Part shown: in pieces, positions 25,545-34,484 of the stretch
Numbering within the stretch: the first letter of the stretch is position 1
Layout: every line of letters begins with the position of its first letter
From: Chitinophagaceae bacterium UBA7600
GTDB taxonomy: Bacteria > Bacteroidota > Bacteroidia > Chitinophagales > Chitinophagaceae
Direction: 5' to 3'
Assembly: GCA_002478885.1 (NCBI GenBank)
Contig: DLKC01000083.1
Location: 1-64,000, forward strand
DNA length: 64,000 nucleotides
Notes under the pieces: generated by a model
What the model saw: the letters and a program-made list of their open reading frames with translations, nothing else
Told to the model about the DNA's origin: nothing
The model's database searches: none
Position numbers and translations under genes: made by a program

Positions 25545-26750
25545 TTAAAGTCGTTCGAAGGAGAACAATGCCGCATCCCTATTCTTTTTTCCTTTCACAT
25601 GATCCAGTAAAATCTCAGCTGCTACCTGGCTGAACGTGATACCGTTGCCGCCAAAACCGAGTGCGAAAAAACTGTTGGGTAATTTTTTATAAGGTCCGAT
25701 AAAAGGAAGGCCATCGGTGGTGCTGCCAAAGACGCCGGTCCAGCTAAACTCAGGTTTAAAAGCAATGCCCGGAAACAGCCCGCTGAAATCTTTCACCAAT
25801 AACCTTGTCTTTTTACCAATTAGCGCATCCCGCTTTGTGGGGTTGAAAAAAGCCTCATCCCTCCCGCCGCAAATGATGCGGTTATCAATGGTGGTGCGCA
25901 TATACAAATAGGGGTTAGCAGTGTTCCAGAGAAGGGCGTCATCTTTCCAGAACGGCTTTTGTTGCGACATGTTTTCGCTGATCACTGCATAGGTCGAATG
26001 CAAGGCAACAATTTTCTTGTCGATATATTTTACCGTTTCATACCCGGAAGCGTAAACCAACTTCAGGGCTTTGATTTTACATCCGTTTGCGACGGTTAAT
26101 TCCACTGACTTCTGTTTGTGCCTGGCGTGTGTTACTTCCGTCCGGTCAAAAACCAGCAAGCCTTTTTTTATGCTGTATTGTAAAAGCTCATGCGTGTACA
26201 TGTATGCATTCAATTGCGACCCGTGATGAGACAATATGCCTGCGGGAGCCGTGAAGCCATAGTCAAGTTTCAGCTGGGAAGGGCTAAGAAAGTCAACATT
26301 AAAACCTTGCTGTTTTCGTATGTTATATTCTTCTTTTAGAAAGCCTTCGTCTTTTTTATGAGCCGCGAAATAAAGGCTATGTTTAGGTTGATAGTCCGTG
26401 CATTTAATGGTACCAGCTATAGCCCCGAGTTTTTCAATAGCCTGCCTGCAGAGATGATAAGCCCGCGCAGCTTTTTTGATACCTGTTTTTTCTTTCAACC
26501 TGCACAGGGGCACATCAATTTCATATTGCAGGAGTGCAGTGCTTGCACAAGTACTGCCAAGCCCAATTGTCCTGGCATCGAGCACGATACAACTTATGCC
26601 TGCACTGGTTAGATAATAGGCCGCGAGGGCTCCGGAGATTCCACCGCCGATTATTGCCACATCCGTAGTTAGCGAACGGTCGAGTGGGTAATAGTTAAAA
26701 GGCAGGCCACTTTTTATAAGCCAGAAAGGAAGACCTGAATGCAAATCCAT
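25545..26750 (-). CDS. FAD-dependent oxidoreductase (DAO family)
   Basis: A 401-aa flavoenzyme with dinucleotide-binding GGGISG (~35-40), ALDART-like second strand (VLDARTIGLGSTCAS) and C-terminal DGLPFIGPYKKLPNSFFALGFGGNGITFSQVAAEIL. It is clearly related to the FAD part of 7772-9328 but stops before any Rieske domain. DAO members oxidise amino acids or amines; the substrate here is unknown. Confidence 0.88.
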   Translation of the reverse strand: MDLHSGLPFWLIKSGLPFNYYPLDRSLTTDVAIIGGGISGALAAYYLTSAGISCIVLDARTIGLGSTCASTALLQYEIDVPLCRLKEKTGIKKAARAYHLCRQAIEKLGAIAGTIKCTDYQPKHSLYFAAHKKDEGFLKEEYNIRKQQGFNVDFLSPSQLKLDYGFTAPAGILSHHGSQLNAYMYTHELLQYSIKKGLLVFDRTEVTHARHKQKSVELTVANGCKIKALKLVYASGYETVKYIDKKIVALHSTYAVISENMSQQKPFWKDDALLWNTANPYLYMRTTIDNRIICGGRDEAFFNPTKRDALIGKKTRLLVKDFSGLFPGIAFKPEFSWTGVFGSTTDGLPFIGPYKKLPNSFFALGFGGNGITFSQVAAEILLDHVKGKKNRDAALFSFERL

Positions 26751-26800
26751 TTACACGTTTTTACAGGTTAGCGGAATGTTGCCGCGCATTGAGATGCAGC

Positions 26801-26846
26801 ACAAGTGTGCGACGCAAGGAACGGCGAAGAATGGACCGGTGCCGGC
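26801..26846 (-). repeat. Dispersed intergenic repeat, single copy h
   Basis: Core ACAAGTGTGCGACGCAA at 26801-26817, followed by an ACCGGTGCCGG outer end. It lies in the 173-bp gap between two minus-strand genes. Confidence 0.75.
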
Positions 26847-26923
26847 ACTCAAAAAATCACCGACTCTGTTGAGTAGAAAAATAGCCAGGTGATTGCCACG
26901 ACGTTCAGACGCAACGCAAAGGG

Positions 26924-28336
26924 TTACTGCTTTAGCTCCTCGTACTGCCTTATCTTATTGTAAAGTGTTTTGCGGTCAATATTAAGCACTTCAGCGGCCC
27001 GTGACTTATTATTGTTTACTTCTTTCAACACACGCATAATGGTATCATATTCCGCGATGACAGCCGCGTTTTTTAGATCAGCCTGTTTAAAATGATCATC
27101 GTGATTCAATGCTACCGGTCCCGTATGCCTGGGTTGGGCATTGGCAATTTCGGCGGGCAGGGACTTTAAGGAAATATTGCTTCCGGGTGTTAACAGTGTA
27201 GCCCTTCTTATTACATTCCGGAACTCCCGTAAGTTACCGGGCCAGGCGTAATTGATAAAGGCATCCAATACGTCGTCGTCGAAGCCCTTGATATCTTTAC
27301 CGAGTTCGGCATTTGTTTTTTGCAGGAAAAAATCGGCAAATAACGGGATATCATTTTTCCGTTCGCGCAACGGCGGAAGATTGATCATAAATTCATTCAG
27401 GCGGTGATACAAATCTTCCCTGAATTTTCCTTTTTGAAATGCATCCTGCAGGTTTTCGTTGGAAGCAACGATAATGCGCACATCAATATCTGTTTCCTTT
27501 GTGCCGCCAACCCGTTTAAATTTCTTTTCCTGCAATACCCGCAACAGTGACGCTTGTATTTCATAAGAAAGGTTGGCCACTTCGTCGAGGAACAAGGTGC
27601 CGCCATTTGCGAGTTCGAAATGGCCGGTCTTATCAGCAAGTGCGCCTGTAAAAGAACCTTTTACATGGCCGAAAAGTTCGCTGCCTGCCAACTCACGTGA
27701 GAGTGTGCCGCAATCCATTGCAATAAACGGTTTAGATCCGCGGTCGCTTCTTTCGTGAATCGTTTTGGCAATAACCTCTTTGCCTGTACCACTTTCCCCA
27801 AAAAGAATAACACTATAGTTAGTGGGAGCAACAATATCTACCTGGCGGTAAAGTTCTTTTGCAATAGGCGATTCTCCCGACAGGTAATCGATAGATGTTT
27901 TTAAAGTATCAATCCGTGAATATTCTTTTGCCCGCTGGCTCTGTTCCGTTTGTGGAACGGGTAGGGCTTCACCTGAATCCTGCGAGGCTTTGTTCAATAC
28001 ATTTAGTACCTCGTCGGGGATGAGTGGTTTACTTATATAATCAAAGGCGCCCATTTTCATCACATCCACAGCAGTCTTAATGTCAGAATAACCGGTCATT
28101 ATAAGGACAACTGTTTCAGGATATTGTGCTTTGATTTCTTTCAGCACTTCTTTTCCGTCCATATCGCCCAGGCGATAATCACAGAATACCACATCAAACT
28201 TTTCTTCTTTAAGCTTTGTCAATCCTTTGTGTCCTGAATGAGCAGATTGGATGATATACCCCTTTTTTGTGAGAAATTTTGTAAGCAGAAGACACATGTC
28301 GGGATCATCATCGATAATCAGTATTTTATCAAACAT
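26924..28336 (-). CDS. NtrC-family sigma-54-dependent response regulator
   Basis: A 470-aa transcription activator. Receiver ~1-120 with Asp53 (FCDYRL) and Lys in SKPL; AAA+ domain ~145-380 with Walker A GESGTGKE, the sigma-54 contact loop GSFTGA (usual GAFTGA) and Walker [10 protein letters not shown]; a Fis-type helix-turn-helix at the end ([19 protein letters not shown]). It would open sigma-54 promoters when phosphorylated. The nearest kinase of the NtrB style is at 29823-31220, separated by a YXWGXW gene, a receiver and a small membrane protein, and may be its partner. One sigma-54-like promoter is seen at 62955. Confidence 0.92.
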   Translation of the reverse strand: MFDKILIIDDDPDMCLLLTKFLTKKGYIIQSAHSGHKGLTKLKEEKFDVVFCDYRLGDMDGKEVLKEIKAQYPETVVLIMTGYSDIKTAVDVMKMGAFDYISKPLIPDEVLNVLNKASQDSGEALPVPQTEQSQRAKEYSRIDTLKTSIDYLSGESPIAKELYRQVDIVAPTNYSVILFGESGTGKEVIAKTIHERSDRGSKPFIAMDCGTLSRELAGSELFGHVKGSFTGALADKTGHFELANGGTLFLDEVANLSYEIQASLLRVLQEKKFKRVGGTKETDIDVRIIVASNENLQDAFQKGKFREDLYHRLNEFMINLPPLRERKNDIPLFADFFLQKTNAELGKDIKGFDDDVLDAFINYAWPGNLREFRNVIRRATLLTPGSNISLKSLPAEIANAQPRHTGPVALNHDDHFKQADLKNAAVIAEYDTIMRVLKEVNNNKSRAAEVLNIDRKTLYNKIRQYEELKQ

Positions 28337-28491
28337 AGATGTTAGCGTTTATGCTATAAAGATAGTTATGCCCATTAAAAAAACGCGCCTTATTTTACAA
28401 GTTTCATAAATCAACCGCATGCACACATACGGCCCTCAGCAACATTCACTTAAGAGCATCCTAAGTTTTCTGCCGTTGCTGTCCACAACCG

Positions 28492-28524
28492 AAAAAGGCT
28501 TGCAGTAATTAAACCTGCAAACCT
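28492..28524 (-). terminator. Intrinsic terminator
   Basis: Read on the minus strand, AGGTTTGCAG pairs with CTGCAAGCCT (one mismatch, 9-nt loop) before TTTTTC. It lies 33 bp beyond the stop of the YXWGXW gene. Confidence 0.6.
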
Positions 28525-28556
28525 GTTTTCGCTTTTTATTGCTAAATTAAAACGCG

Positions 28557-28841
28557 CTATCTCCAGTGGCCTTTCTTCCAATACCAGCCATGTTTGGATT
28601 GTTCCCACCGACCAGGCGCCCACGTCCGGTTGTTACGGGGAACAACCCAGGTTCCGGGCCTTTGCACATACCTCCCGCCGCTATAATACCAATCACCTTC
28701 AACCCATATATAATTTGGCCCAGGCTGGGCAGGCCGGGCAACAACAACCGTTTCCGGTCTTGTCGCTACAGTTGCTTTGCAACTCCACATAGCATTGCAT
28801 GTACAAATCATTAGTACGGCATACAGGAAAATACGTTTCAT
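28557..28841 (-). CDS. YXWGXW repeat-containing small exported protein
   Basis: A 94-aa protein with a signal peptide (~1-20) and Cys21 in AMWSC, possibly lipidated. The mature part carries short Trp/Tyr/Gly repeats: YIWVEGDWYY, PGTWVVPRNNRTWAPGRW and YWKKGHW, the YXWGXW pattern. Such proteins are common envelope components of unknown function. Confidence 0.8.
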   Translation of the reverse strand: MKRIFLYAVLMICTCNAMWSCKATVATRPETVVVARPAQPGPNYIWVEGDWYYSGGRYVQRPGTWVVPRNNRTWAPGRWEQSKHGWYWKKGHWR

Positions 28842-29108
28842 ACTTTTTTATTTACTGTTGAATTTTTCTGCAGCACAGCAGCAACCATGTTAAGAAAATT
28901 CTTTGCCAAAAACCACCGGGGCGCCGTTTACCATAAATCAGCAATACAGGGCGAGGGAATAGCATACAGAAAACACAAAGTGTGGAAAAATGTAGAAAAA
29001 TAGCAACAGCAAATGCAAAAAAGTAGTCTACTTAACCTATAAAAAGATGTATGAATTTTGTGCGGTAACAAATGCCCGACAGGAAAGATTGATTGAACAT
29101 TCGCAAAA

Positions 29109-29477
29109 ATGGCATACATGGAATTTCCAAAAGCACTTATAATAGACGATGAAGAAGATACCTGTTTGTTGCTGGGCAGCATTTTAAAACAGAAAAGTAT
29201 TCGAACAACTGTTGCCCACTCGATAGCTGATGCGAAATATGCGCTCACCACCGAAGTGCCGGATATAGTTTTCCTCGACAATCGTTTAAAGGATGGATTG
29301 GGACTTGACTTCATTCCTGCCATATTGCATGACCATCCAAAATTGAAGATAGTGTTAATGACGGCCTATGACACACCTGGAGATCGCGATAAAGCTATGC
29401 AGAACGGCGCTGTCGGTTTTATTGGTAAGCCGTTTACCAGAACAATAATTGCCGATGCTTTACGGCGTGTTTTTTAG
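29109..29477 (+). CDS. Single-domain response regulator (receiver)
   Basis: A 122-aa receiver with acidic pocket IDDEED, phosphoacceptor Asp57 (VFLDNRL), Thr in MTAY and Lys in GKPF. This resembles NtrC-type receivers without the AAA+ part. It lies between the NtrC-type regulator and the CHASE3 kinase but on the opposite strand to both. A second ATG is three codons inside. Confidence 0.88.
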   Translation: MAYMEFPKALIIDDEEDTCLLLGSILKQKSIRTTVAHSIADAKYALTTEVPDIVFLDNRLKDGLGLDFIPAILHDHPKLKIVLMTAYDTPGDRDKAMQNGAVGFIGKPFTRTIIADALRRVF

Positions 29478-29637
29478 AACGACTCCCTCTAAACCGTACA
29501 ACTTCGTCTACAACGCCTCTGTTATGAAGCATATATTTCCACATCACTGAAATATTTTCCTTGTATAATAGCGGAAGTAATTCTGGCAGCATTTTTTCAT
29601 GCAGGTGAGTATTCATTCATTTTTAAAAATCAATACC

Positions 29638-29787
29638 ATGGGCGGCTTACTTTATATCATAGCGATTATATTGGTTATCGCGTGGGCACTTGGCTTTTTC
29701 GTATATGGTGCGACCGGACTTATACATGCTTTGCTTGTACTTGCCATAATAGCGTTGTTACTGCAGGTGATAAGAAGAGGGGCATAA
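29638..29787 (+). CDS. Lmo0937-family small membrane protein
   Basis: A 49-aa protein with two transmembrane helices (~3-23 and ~27-45) and a basic end (VIRRGA). ATG 29638 gives MGGLLYIIAIILVIAW, typical of the small lmo0937-type membrane proteins common in Bacteroidota; function is unknown. Confidence 0.75.
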   Translation: MGGLLYIIAIILVIAWALGFFVYGATGLIHALLVLAIIALLLQVIRRGA

Positions 29788-29822
29788 AGAATCCCGGCTA
29801 ACGGCTATTGCAGCAACGTTTG

Positions 29823-31220
29823 CTAACCAGCAAAATTGAGTGTAATGATAAAGGAAGTTCCATGGTCGGGTTGACTTCTGACATTAAGAGAACCCTTATG
29901 GTTAAGTACGATGTTTTGTGTGTTTGTAAGGCCCAGCCCTGTACCGTTGGCTTTACTGGTAAAGTAAGGTTCAAAGAGTTTTGAGAGTGTTTCTTCATTC
30001 ATTCCGTAGCCATTATCAGTAATTGTAACGATGCATTTATCGTTTTTAGCTTCTGTTTGAATTTCCAGGATGCCTGCTTTACTTTCCATTGCCTCGACTG
30101 CATTTAGAATGATATTAAGGAATGCAATTTTGATGGTCACCTTATCAACAGAAACATGGCATATTTCCGTTGCGTATTTTCTTACCACTTTAATGTTTTG
30201 CAGATCGATGCGATCGGCAGCCATTATCAGTGCCTCATCGAGTAGCTCATTGATGGACGCTGGTTGAAAATTGAGATCGGTCAGACCTGTTGAGTTTAGC
30301 AGTTGGGTAATCAGCTGGTTAATGCGATCTGCATTGCGGTTGATAATATCCAGCATAAGGGTGGTTTCTTCGGTGTTCTGCTCATTATCTTTAAGGTGCT
30401 CCGTGGCCAGATTAATATTATTCAGCGGATTTTTTACTTCGTGTGCCATGGTGCGGGCTATACGACCTGTGGCCGCAAATTTTTCGATATTCCTTAATTG
30501 GAATAGTTCCGAATTTTTTTTATTTAATTCCCGTATCCTTTCTTCCAGCTGCAGGCGATAGGCGAGCGCTTTGCTGTCTGAAACTTTCTTCGCCGTGTTC
30601 TCCCGGTTATAGGTGACCACTGAATAGCCCACCAGAATAAAAGCTACAATTAGAGAAATAGTTGTTACTATTTGTATAGAATTATATTGTGCATCCAGCT
30701 GCCTTTTGTGCTCGGCAAGTACAGCAACCTCTGTTACTTGCATAATACTGAGTGCAGTACGGATACGATCCATTGCGGCTTTGCCCTGGTGCGATAAGAT
30801 TTTAATTGAATCGGTTATATAGCCTGCTCTCTTGTAGATGCGCATGGCAGCATCCATAACCTGGAATTTTTCTGTAGCAAAAAATTGCAGCGTATCTAGT
30901 TGCCCTTGCAGCGGCTTGTTTTCGTTGATATATCCTTTCAACGAGTCGTATTGTTCAGCATATGATTTTTTTCCCTTGTAGAAAGGTTCCAGGAAAGCGG
31001 TATCATTGGTTACAAGAAATCCCCTGAAGCCTGTTTCTGCATCCTGCAAGGCAGCAAATACCGCGGTCATCTTTTTGATAACGTTATTTGAATGCATCAC
31101 CAGCTCTGTCATTTGTTTATTTCTGCCAGAGATAAAATACAACAATCCGTAAGAAAAAAGCAACAGCAGGAAAGCTGCTCCATAACCCATTCTTATTGTT
31201 CGCTCAATATTAATCTTCAT
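29823..31220 (-). CDS. CHASE3-type sensor histidine kinase, NtrB-like
   Basis: A 465-aa membrane kinase. Two helices (~11-29 and ~185-205) enclose a CHASE3 domain (~35-180, with ALQDAETGFRGFLVT). A coiled-coil leads to HisKA (His ~259 in TMAHEVKNPLNNI) and HATPase (N box LNIILNAVEAME, G1 DNGYGM, G2 GTGLGLTNTQ). The H-box style is that of NtrB partners of NtrC regulators, pointing to the regulator at 26924. ATG 31220 is preferred to a TTG at 31226. Confidence 0.9.
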   Translation of the reverse strand: MKINIERTIRMGYGAAFLLLLFSYGLLYFISGRNKQMTELVMHSNNVIKKMTAVFAALQDAETGFRGFLVTNDTAFLEPFYKGKKSYAEQYDSLKGYINENKPLQGQLDTLQFFATEKFQVMDAAMRIYKRAGYITDSIKILSHQGKAAMDRIRTALSIMQVTEVAVLAEHKRQLDAQYNSIQIVTTISLIVAFILVGYSVVTYNRENTAKKVSDSKALAYRLQLEERIRELNKKNSELFQLRNIEKFAATGRIARTMAHEVKNPLNNINLATEHLKDNEQNTEETTLMLDIINRNADRINQLITQLLNSTGLTDLNFQPASINELLDEALIMAADRIDLQNIKVVRKYATEICHVSVDKVTIKIAFLNIILNAVEAMESKAGILEIQTEAKNDKCIVTITDNGYGMNEETLSKLFEPYFTSKANGTGLGLTNTQNIVLNHKGSLNVRSQPDHGTSFIITLNFAG

Positions 31221-31574
31221 GGGCAAGGTATTTTAACATCTTTGGGGGCATTACCGGTTGATAGCAACGATAAAAAACGGGTTCCAATCCAGGTTGTGCT
31301 CTTTCGGGGAGGCATAATTGCTGTTTTAAAAGACGTGTTATTCATGGTCATGGTGAGCAAATGCTATTAAATATACAACTAATCCGGGTCGGCACGACTA
31401 TTTTGTCGGCTACAGTGAAGTAAAGTCTTTTACGGTTCCAAATATCCGGTATGTACGAAATAATTATGCCATTTACATAACATTATCAGCAAATAACTTT
31501 TTGTGTGCTTCGATCACCGCAGACCGGGCTGAAAGGTTGCCGCAGGAGGCAAAACAGTGGGTACATCAAAAAAC

Positions 31575-31601
31575 AAAAACGGGTACTGCTGCACCCGTTT
31601 T
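31575..31601 (-). terminator. Intrinsic terminator
   Basis: A 9-bp perfect stem AAAACGGGT/ACCCGTTTT with an 8-nt loop; on the minus strand it is followed by TTTGTTTTTTG. It probably ends the sugar dehydrogenase transcript, ~180 bp past the stop. The rest of the 560-bp gap at 31221-31781 holds one repeat copy and nothing else I can assign. Confidence 0.75.
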
Positions 31602-31702
31602 GCCGGAGTATTGATCAATCGTTACCCCAGGTGTTTTGTTTTGTTTGATTGAAAAAATATGCTGCGTGCTGCCATTTTATTGATGCAGGCAGGACAAGTC
31701 GT

Positions 31703-31748
31703 ACAAGTGTGCGACGCAACAAAGCCTGGTTGGGTTTTGCTGACGGGT
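31703..31748 (-). repeat. Dispersed intergenic repeat, single copy i
   Basis: Core ACAAGTGTGCGACGCAA at 31703-31719, outer end CTGACGGGT to 31748. It sits 34 bp beyond the stop of the sugar dehydrogenase gene. Confidence 0.75.
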
Positions 31749-31781
31749 CCACCAATTTCTGAACATATTACCCGGATGCAT

Positions 31782-33263
31782 TTAGTCGACGATGAATTTT
31801 TCTTTCACAGTGGCTAATGTACCCCGGCTGTTTTGAATATGAAGCACATAGATGCCCTTGTCGAGCCTGTTGTTAAACACCCAGCGGTTATTGCCTTTTA
31901 CAGCTGTTCTTTGCCCGGTAGCGAGAACGCGGCCGGAAATATTTTCGATAGATATATGATAGGTTTCATTTGCCAGCGCGACGAAATCTACCGTGAAGGA
32001 ACCATGATTCGGATTGGGATATAATTTAAGATGAATGTTTTCTGCTGTGGTAACTGGAGTAGCAATCTTTTCGACATCAGATGAGTCAACAAGGTGATAA
32101 ATAATTCCTTCAACATTATCGGCAACATACAACTCACCGTCTGTTGCTTCTCCGAAAGTTGCAAATGCAGATTCCGTTGATTGCAGCAAAAACAGGTTGA
32201 GCCACGTTTGATTGCTTCTTACCACCGTGCTGAATTTGCCCGTGCAATAATCACAATAAAAATATTTGCCCTGCATTTTTGAAAAGCGGCTGCCCCGGTA
32301 AACATAACCGCCGGTAATGGACGCACAGTTTACGTTTGAATGTGCATACTCAACTATTGGAAAGGTGTACGGTAGCCCATTGTAATCGCAGCCGTTTACC
32401 TTATAGTTATGATTTCCTTCATAGCAGCTCCAGCCAAAATTTTTGCCTCCTTTGCTGTTGGCTGCAACCAGGTTTATTTCTTCCCACTTATCCTGGCCAA
32501 CATCGGGCAACCAAAGTGCGCCGGTTTCTTTATCAAAGCTGAAACGCCAGGGATTGCGCAAACCTGTTGCCCATATTTCGTCTTTAAACTGGGGTACGTT
32601 TACAAAAGGATTATCAGAAGGCACTGAATACCTTTTAGTATTGTCATCACTTGGTTTGTTCACATCGATGCGAAACATTTTGCCCAGCAATATTCTTGGA
32701 TTTTGGGCATTGTTAAGCGGATCACCGGCGCTGCCACCATCACCAAAGGTTCCATATAAATATCCGTCGGGTCCAAACTTGAGACAACCCGCCTTATGGT
32801 TTACATATTCAGGACCTTTAGGTTGCTGTACGGTCAGCAACATGTATTGGCTGTGACTCATAGCCTTGTTAGGATTGTTGGGATTTACGGTAAACCGTGA
32901 TACATGGCTATTGCTGTCGTGCCCGATATAATTGACGTATATGTAAGGCGAATCGGGATAAGAAGGGTGAAATGCGATGCCAAGCAGACCTCTCTCGTCG
33001 TATTGGTTAGGGTAAACAGTAAATACTTTATCGGTGATGTCGAGAAATGGTTCCGGCAACTTACTCCCGGAGGAATCAAGTATCCAGATTTTACCCAATC
33101 GTTCCGCTACAAAAAGGCGGCTGTCGCCACAATTGGCAATATCCATCGGCGCATCAAAACCGTCTGCAAAAAGGGCTAACCGCAGTTGTGGAAGGTTGTT
33201 TTGTTGCGCTTTTGCTGAAGAAAACAGCAGCAGGCATAAGGCAAGAATGGTAGTGTTTTTCAT
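31782..33263 (-). CDS. PQQ-dependent sugar dehydrogenase (glucose/sorbosone type), type IX-secreted
   Basis: A 493-aa exported oxidase. Signal peptide MKNTTILALCLLLFSSAKA, then a six-bladed propeller (~25-390) of the glucose/sorbosone dehydrogenase family: VAERLGKIWI, RGLLGIAFHPSYP, HKAGCLKFGPDGYLYGTFGDGG, GLRNPWRFSFD and FGWSCYEGNH, where several residues match PQQ and Ca2+ contacts. The C-terminus (~415-493, KLYPNPNHGSFTVDF) is a type A sorting domain. PQQ use is predicted from the family, not shown. A cytochrome c lipoprotein gene lies upstream on the same strand and may take the electrons. Confidence 0.9.
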   Translation of the reverse strand: MKNTTILALCLLLFSSAKAQQNNLPQLRLALFADGFDAPMDIANCGDSRLFVAERLGKIWILDSSGSKLPEPFLDITDKVFTVYPNQYDERGLLGIAFHPSYPDSPYIYVNYIGHDSNSHVSRFTVNPNNPNKAMSHSQYMLLTVQQPKGPEYVNHKAGCLKFGPDGYLYGTFGDGGSAGDPLNNAQNPRILLGKMFRIDVNKPSDDNTKRYSVPSDNPFVNVPQFKDEIWATGLRNPWRFSFDKETGALWLPDVGQDKWEEINLVAANSKGGKNFGWSCYEGNHNYKVNGCDYNGLPYTFPIVEYAHSNVNCASITGGYVYRGSRFSKMQGKYFYCDYCTGKFSTVVRSNQTWLNLFLLQSTESAFATFGEATDGELYVADNVEGIIYHLVDSSDVEKIATPVTTAENIHLKLYPNPNHGSFTVDFVALANETYHISIENISGRVLATGQRTAVKGNNRWVFNNRLDKGIYVLHIQNSRGTLATVKEKFIVD

Positions 33264-33344
33264 TGTGTTTATCATTTATAGTTAAGAAATACGTGAGCCT
33301 GTAAGCATGGGAGAATTGACAGCATGGCCGTTGCACAAACATTC

Positions 33345-33452
33345 TCAAAAAAGAGTATAAACCGGCATAGTAATAATTGCGGCTGCGAATACTATCGCCG
33401 TAACAACAATAAACCAGTTTCCTTTAAAACAGCAGCGGTTGCAGTAAGCCAA
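33345..33452 (-). CDS. Possible very small Cys-rich membrane peptide
   Basis: A 35-codon minus-strand frame starting at TTG 33452 gives a short CNRCC-containing start, then a membrane-like helix (FIVVTAIVFAAAIITM) and ends in VYTLF. It is in the 368-bp gap upstream of the sugar dehydrogenase gene. Support is only the pattern; the lack of ATG is a weakness. Nothing else is seen in this gap. Confidence 0.2.
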   Translation of the reverse strand: MAYCNRCCFKGNWFIVVTAIVFAAAIITMPVYTLF

Positions 33453-33631
33453 ATGTATTTGTGATTATATATTCGCTGGCAGTTTCCTGGTGTTTGGCAG
33501 CGGTTTATTCCAGGAAAACGATCCGGCAAATTAATAATTCAAAACAAGTGCCATGCATCGTAACCAGTAAACTTAAGGCGTTATGGAATCGCTATTTAAG
33601 CCAATACAGCAGGCTTGTTTAGGTTATGGGA

Positions 33632-34051
33632 TCAGGGAGTTATCGCGTTTAGAGAATCATTTAAAGAAAGAATATAAGTAGTCATTTTTTTAGCTGCTGC
33701 AAAAGAGAGATTAGGATGCTGAGGCATTTCCTTAAGTCCCCATAAGCCTTTTGAGCCGTGTATGACAGCATGCGCAAGGTTTTCCACTACACCTTCATCA
33801 AACGGGTACCTGTTCGCTATTTGTTTAAACGATGGGCCGGTATTCTTTTGATCTACCGCATGGCAGGTAAGACAATCATTTGAAGTGATGAGTTGTGCAC
33901 CCTCCCTGTACGCGGAATCGACCATTTGCCCGGCGCCGTTAATAAGACTATCAGTAGCCGATACGTGGTTCGCTTTTTTCGATTGCGTTTGACACGCAAT
34001 CATAATTATTGATACGCCAAGGATAAAAACACATTTTTTATGTTGATACAT
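33632..34051 (-). CDS. Class I c-type cytochrome, lipoprotein
   Basis: A 139-aa exported cytochrome. ATG 34051 gives MYQHKKCVFILGVSIIMIACQ with lipobox IMIAC, so it is probably membrane-anchored in the periplasm. Haem site CLTCH (~68-72), then NTGPSF, and axial Met in EMPQHPNLS (~117). Single-haem c-551/c-552 type of normal size. It precedes the PQQ dehydrogenase on the same strand and is a likely electron acceptor for it. A leader with an intrinsic terminator lies between its presumed promoter and ATG. Confidence 0.9.
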   Translation of the reverse strand: MYQHKKCVFILGVSIIMIACQTQSKKANHVSATDSLINGAGQMVDSAYREGAQLITSNDCLTCHAVDQKNTGPSFKQIANRYPFDEGVVENLAHAVIHGSKGLWGLKEMPQHPNLSFAAAKKMTTYILSLNDSLNAITP

Positions 34052-34093
34052 TGTTATAGTTATTGCTGTGACCAAATGTTTGCACAAAAAACA

Positions 34094-34122
34094 AAAGGGT
34101 TCCCCGATGTTCGGAACCCTTT
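34094..34122 (-). terminator. Intrinsic terminator upstream of the cytochrome c gene
   Basis: Perfect 10-bp stem AAAGGGTTCC/GGAACCCTTT with a 9-nt loop; on the minus strand it is followed by TGTTTTTTG. It stands 43 bp before the cytochrome ATG, pointing towards it, so it either ends a short upstream RNA or acts as an attenuator. Confidence 0.75.
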
Positions 34123-34213
34123 AATATTATTCTCTTAGGCTTTGCCGGGTAACCGGCCCGGGATTTTGACGGCTACCTGATGCTCAAATTATTCCACGAA
34201 CTTCTGTTATAAA
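34094..34213 (-). ncRNA. Candidate leader RNA or small RNA before the cytochrome c gene
   Basis: A minus-strand transcript is suggested by a TAnnTTTG -7 box (TAGTTTTG, 34226-34219), an internal hairpin CCGGG/CCCGG, and the strong terminator at its 3' end. The DNA from 34130 to 34484 has no convincing protein frame. No known riboswitch class is recognised. It may be a free small RNA or a cis-acting regulator. Confidence 0.3.
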
Positions 34214-34218
34214 ATATA

Positions 34219-34226
34219 CAAAACTA
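34219..34226 (-). promoter_or_regulatory. Bacteroidota-type -7 promoter box
   Basis: Minus-strand TAGTTTTG fits TAnnTTTG exactly. A matching TTG at -33 is not clear. It would start the leader before the cytochrome c gene. Confidence 0.3.
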
Positions 34227-34484
34227 TGCCACGGGTAAATAGCTCCTTACCGGTTGGCCGCAGGCAAAGGTTAGCCCGTAAAATACCCACTGTGTAACAA
34301 ACGCCACAATAACCACTGCAGGAATAGTTATCACAGGTTGCGTCCAGGCTTAAACTGGTCTCGCAAGGATATACACCGGCAAGAAAGCTTATCCTCGGCA
34401 ACGGTAATATCATGACCATACCCATCGGATCGTTTACCAGCCGGTAAAAGCTGGCATGATGTTAAATCAGTTTTACTAAAAAAA

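Noticed and set aside
28887..29003. 38-codon plus-strand frame between the YXWGXW gene and the receiver
   Set aside because: Basic, short and unrecognised; no supporting context.
29434..29616. 60-codon minus-strand frame opposite the receiver end
   Set aside because: It overlaps a confident gene on the other strand and has no family; kept only as a note.
29599..29637. Upstream extension of the small membrane protein
   Set aside because: The family begins with MGGLLY-like sequence; the 13 extra residues are polar and overlap no ribosome site.
34207..34425. 72-codon minus-strand frame before the cytochrome c gene
   Set aside because: Composition is unlike protein (Cys/Leu clusters) and it conflicts with the leader and promoter signals there.
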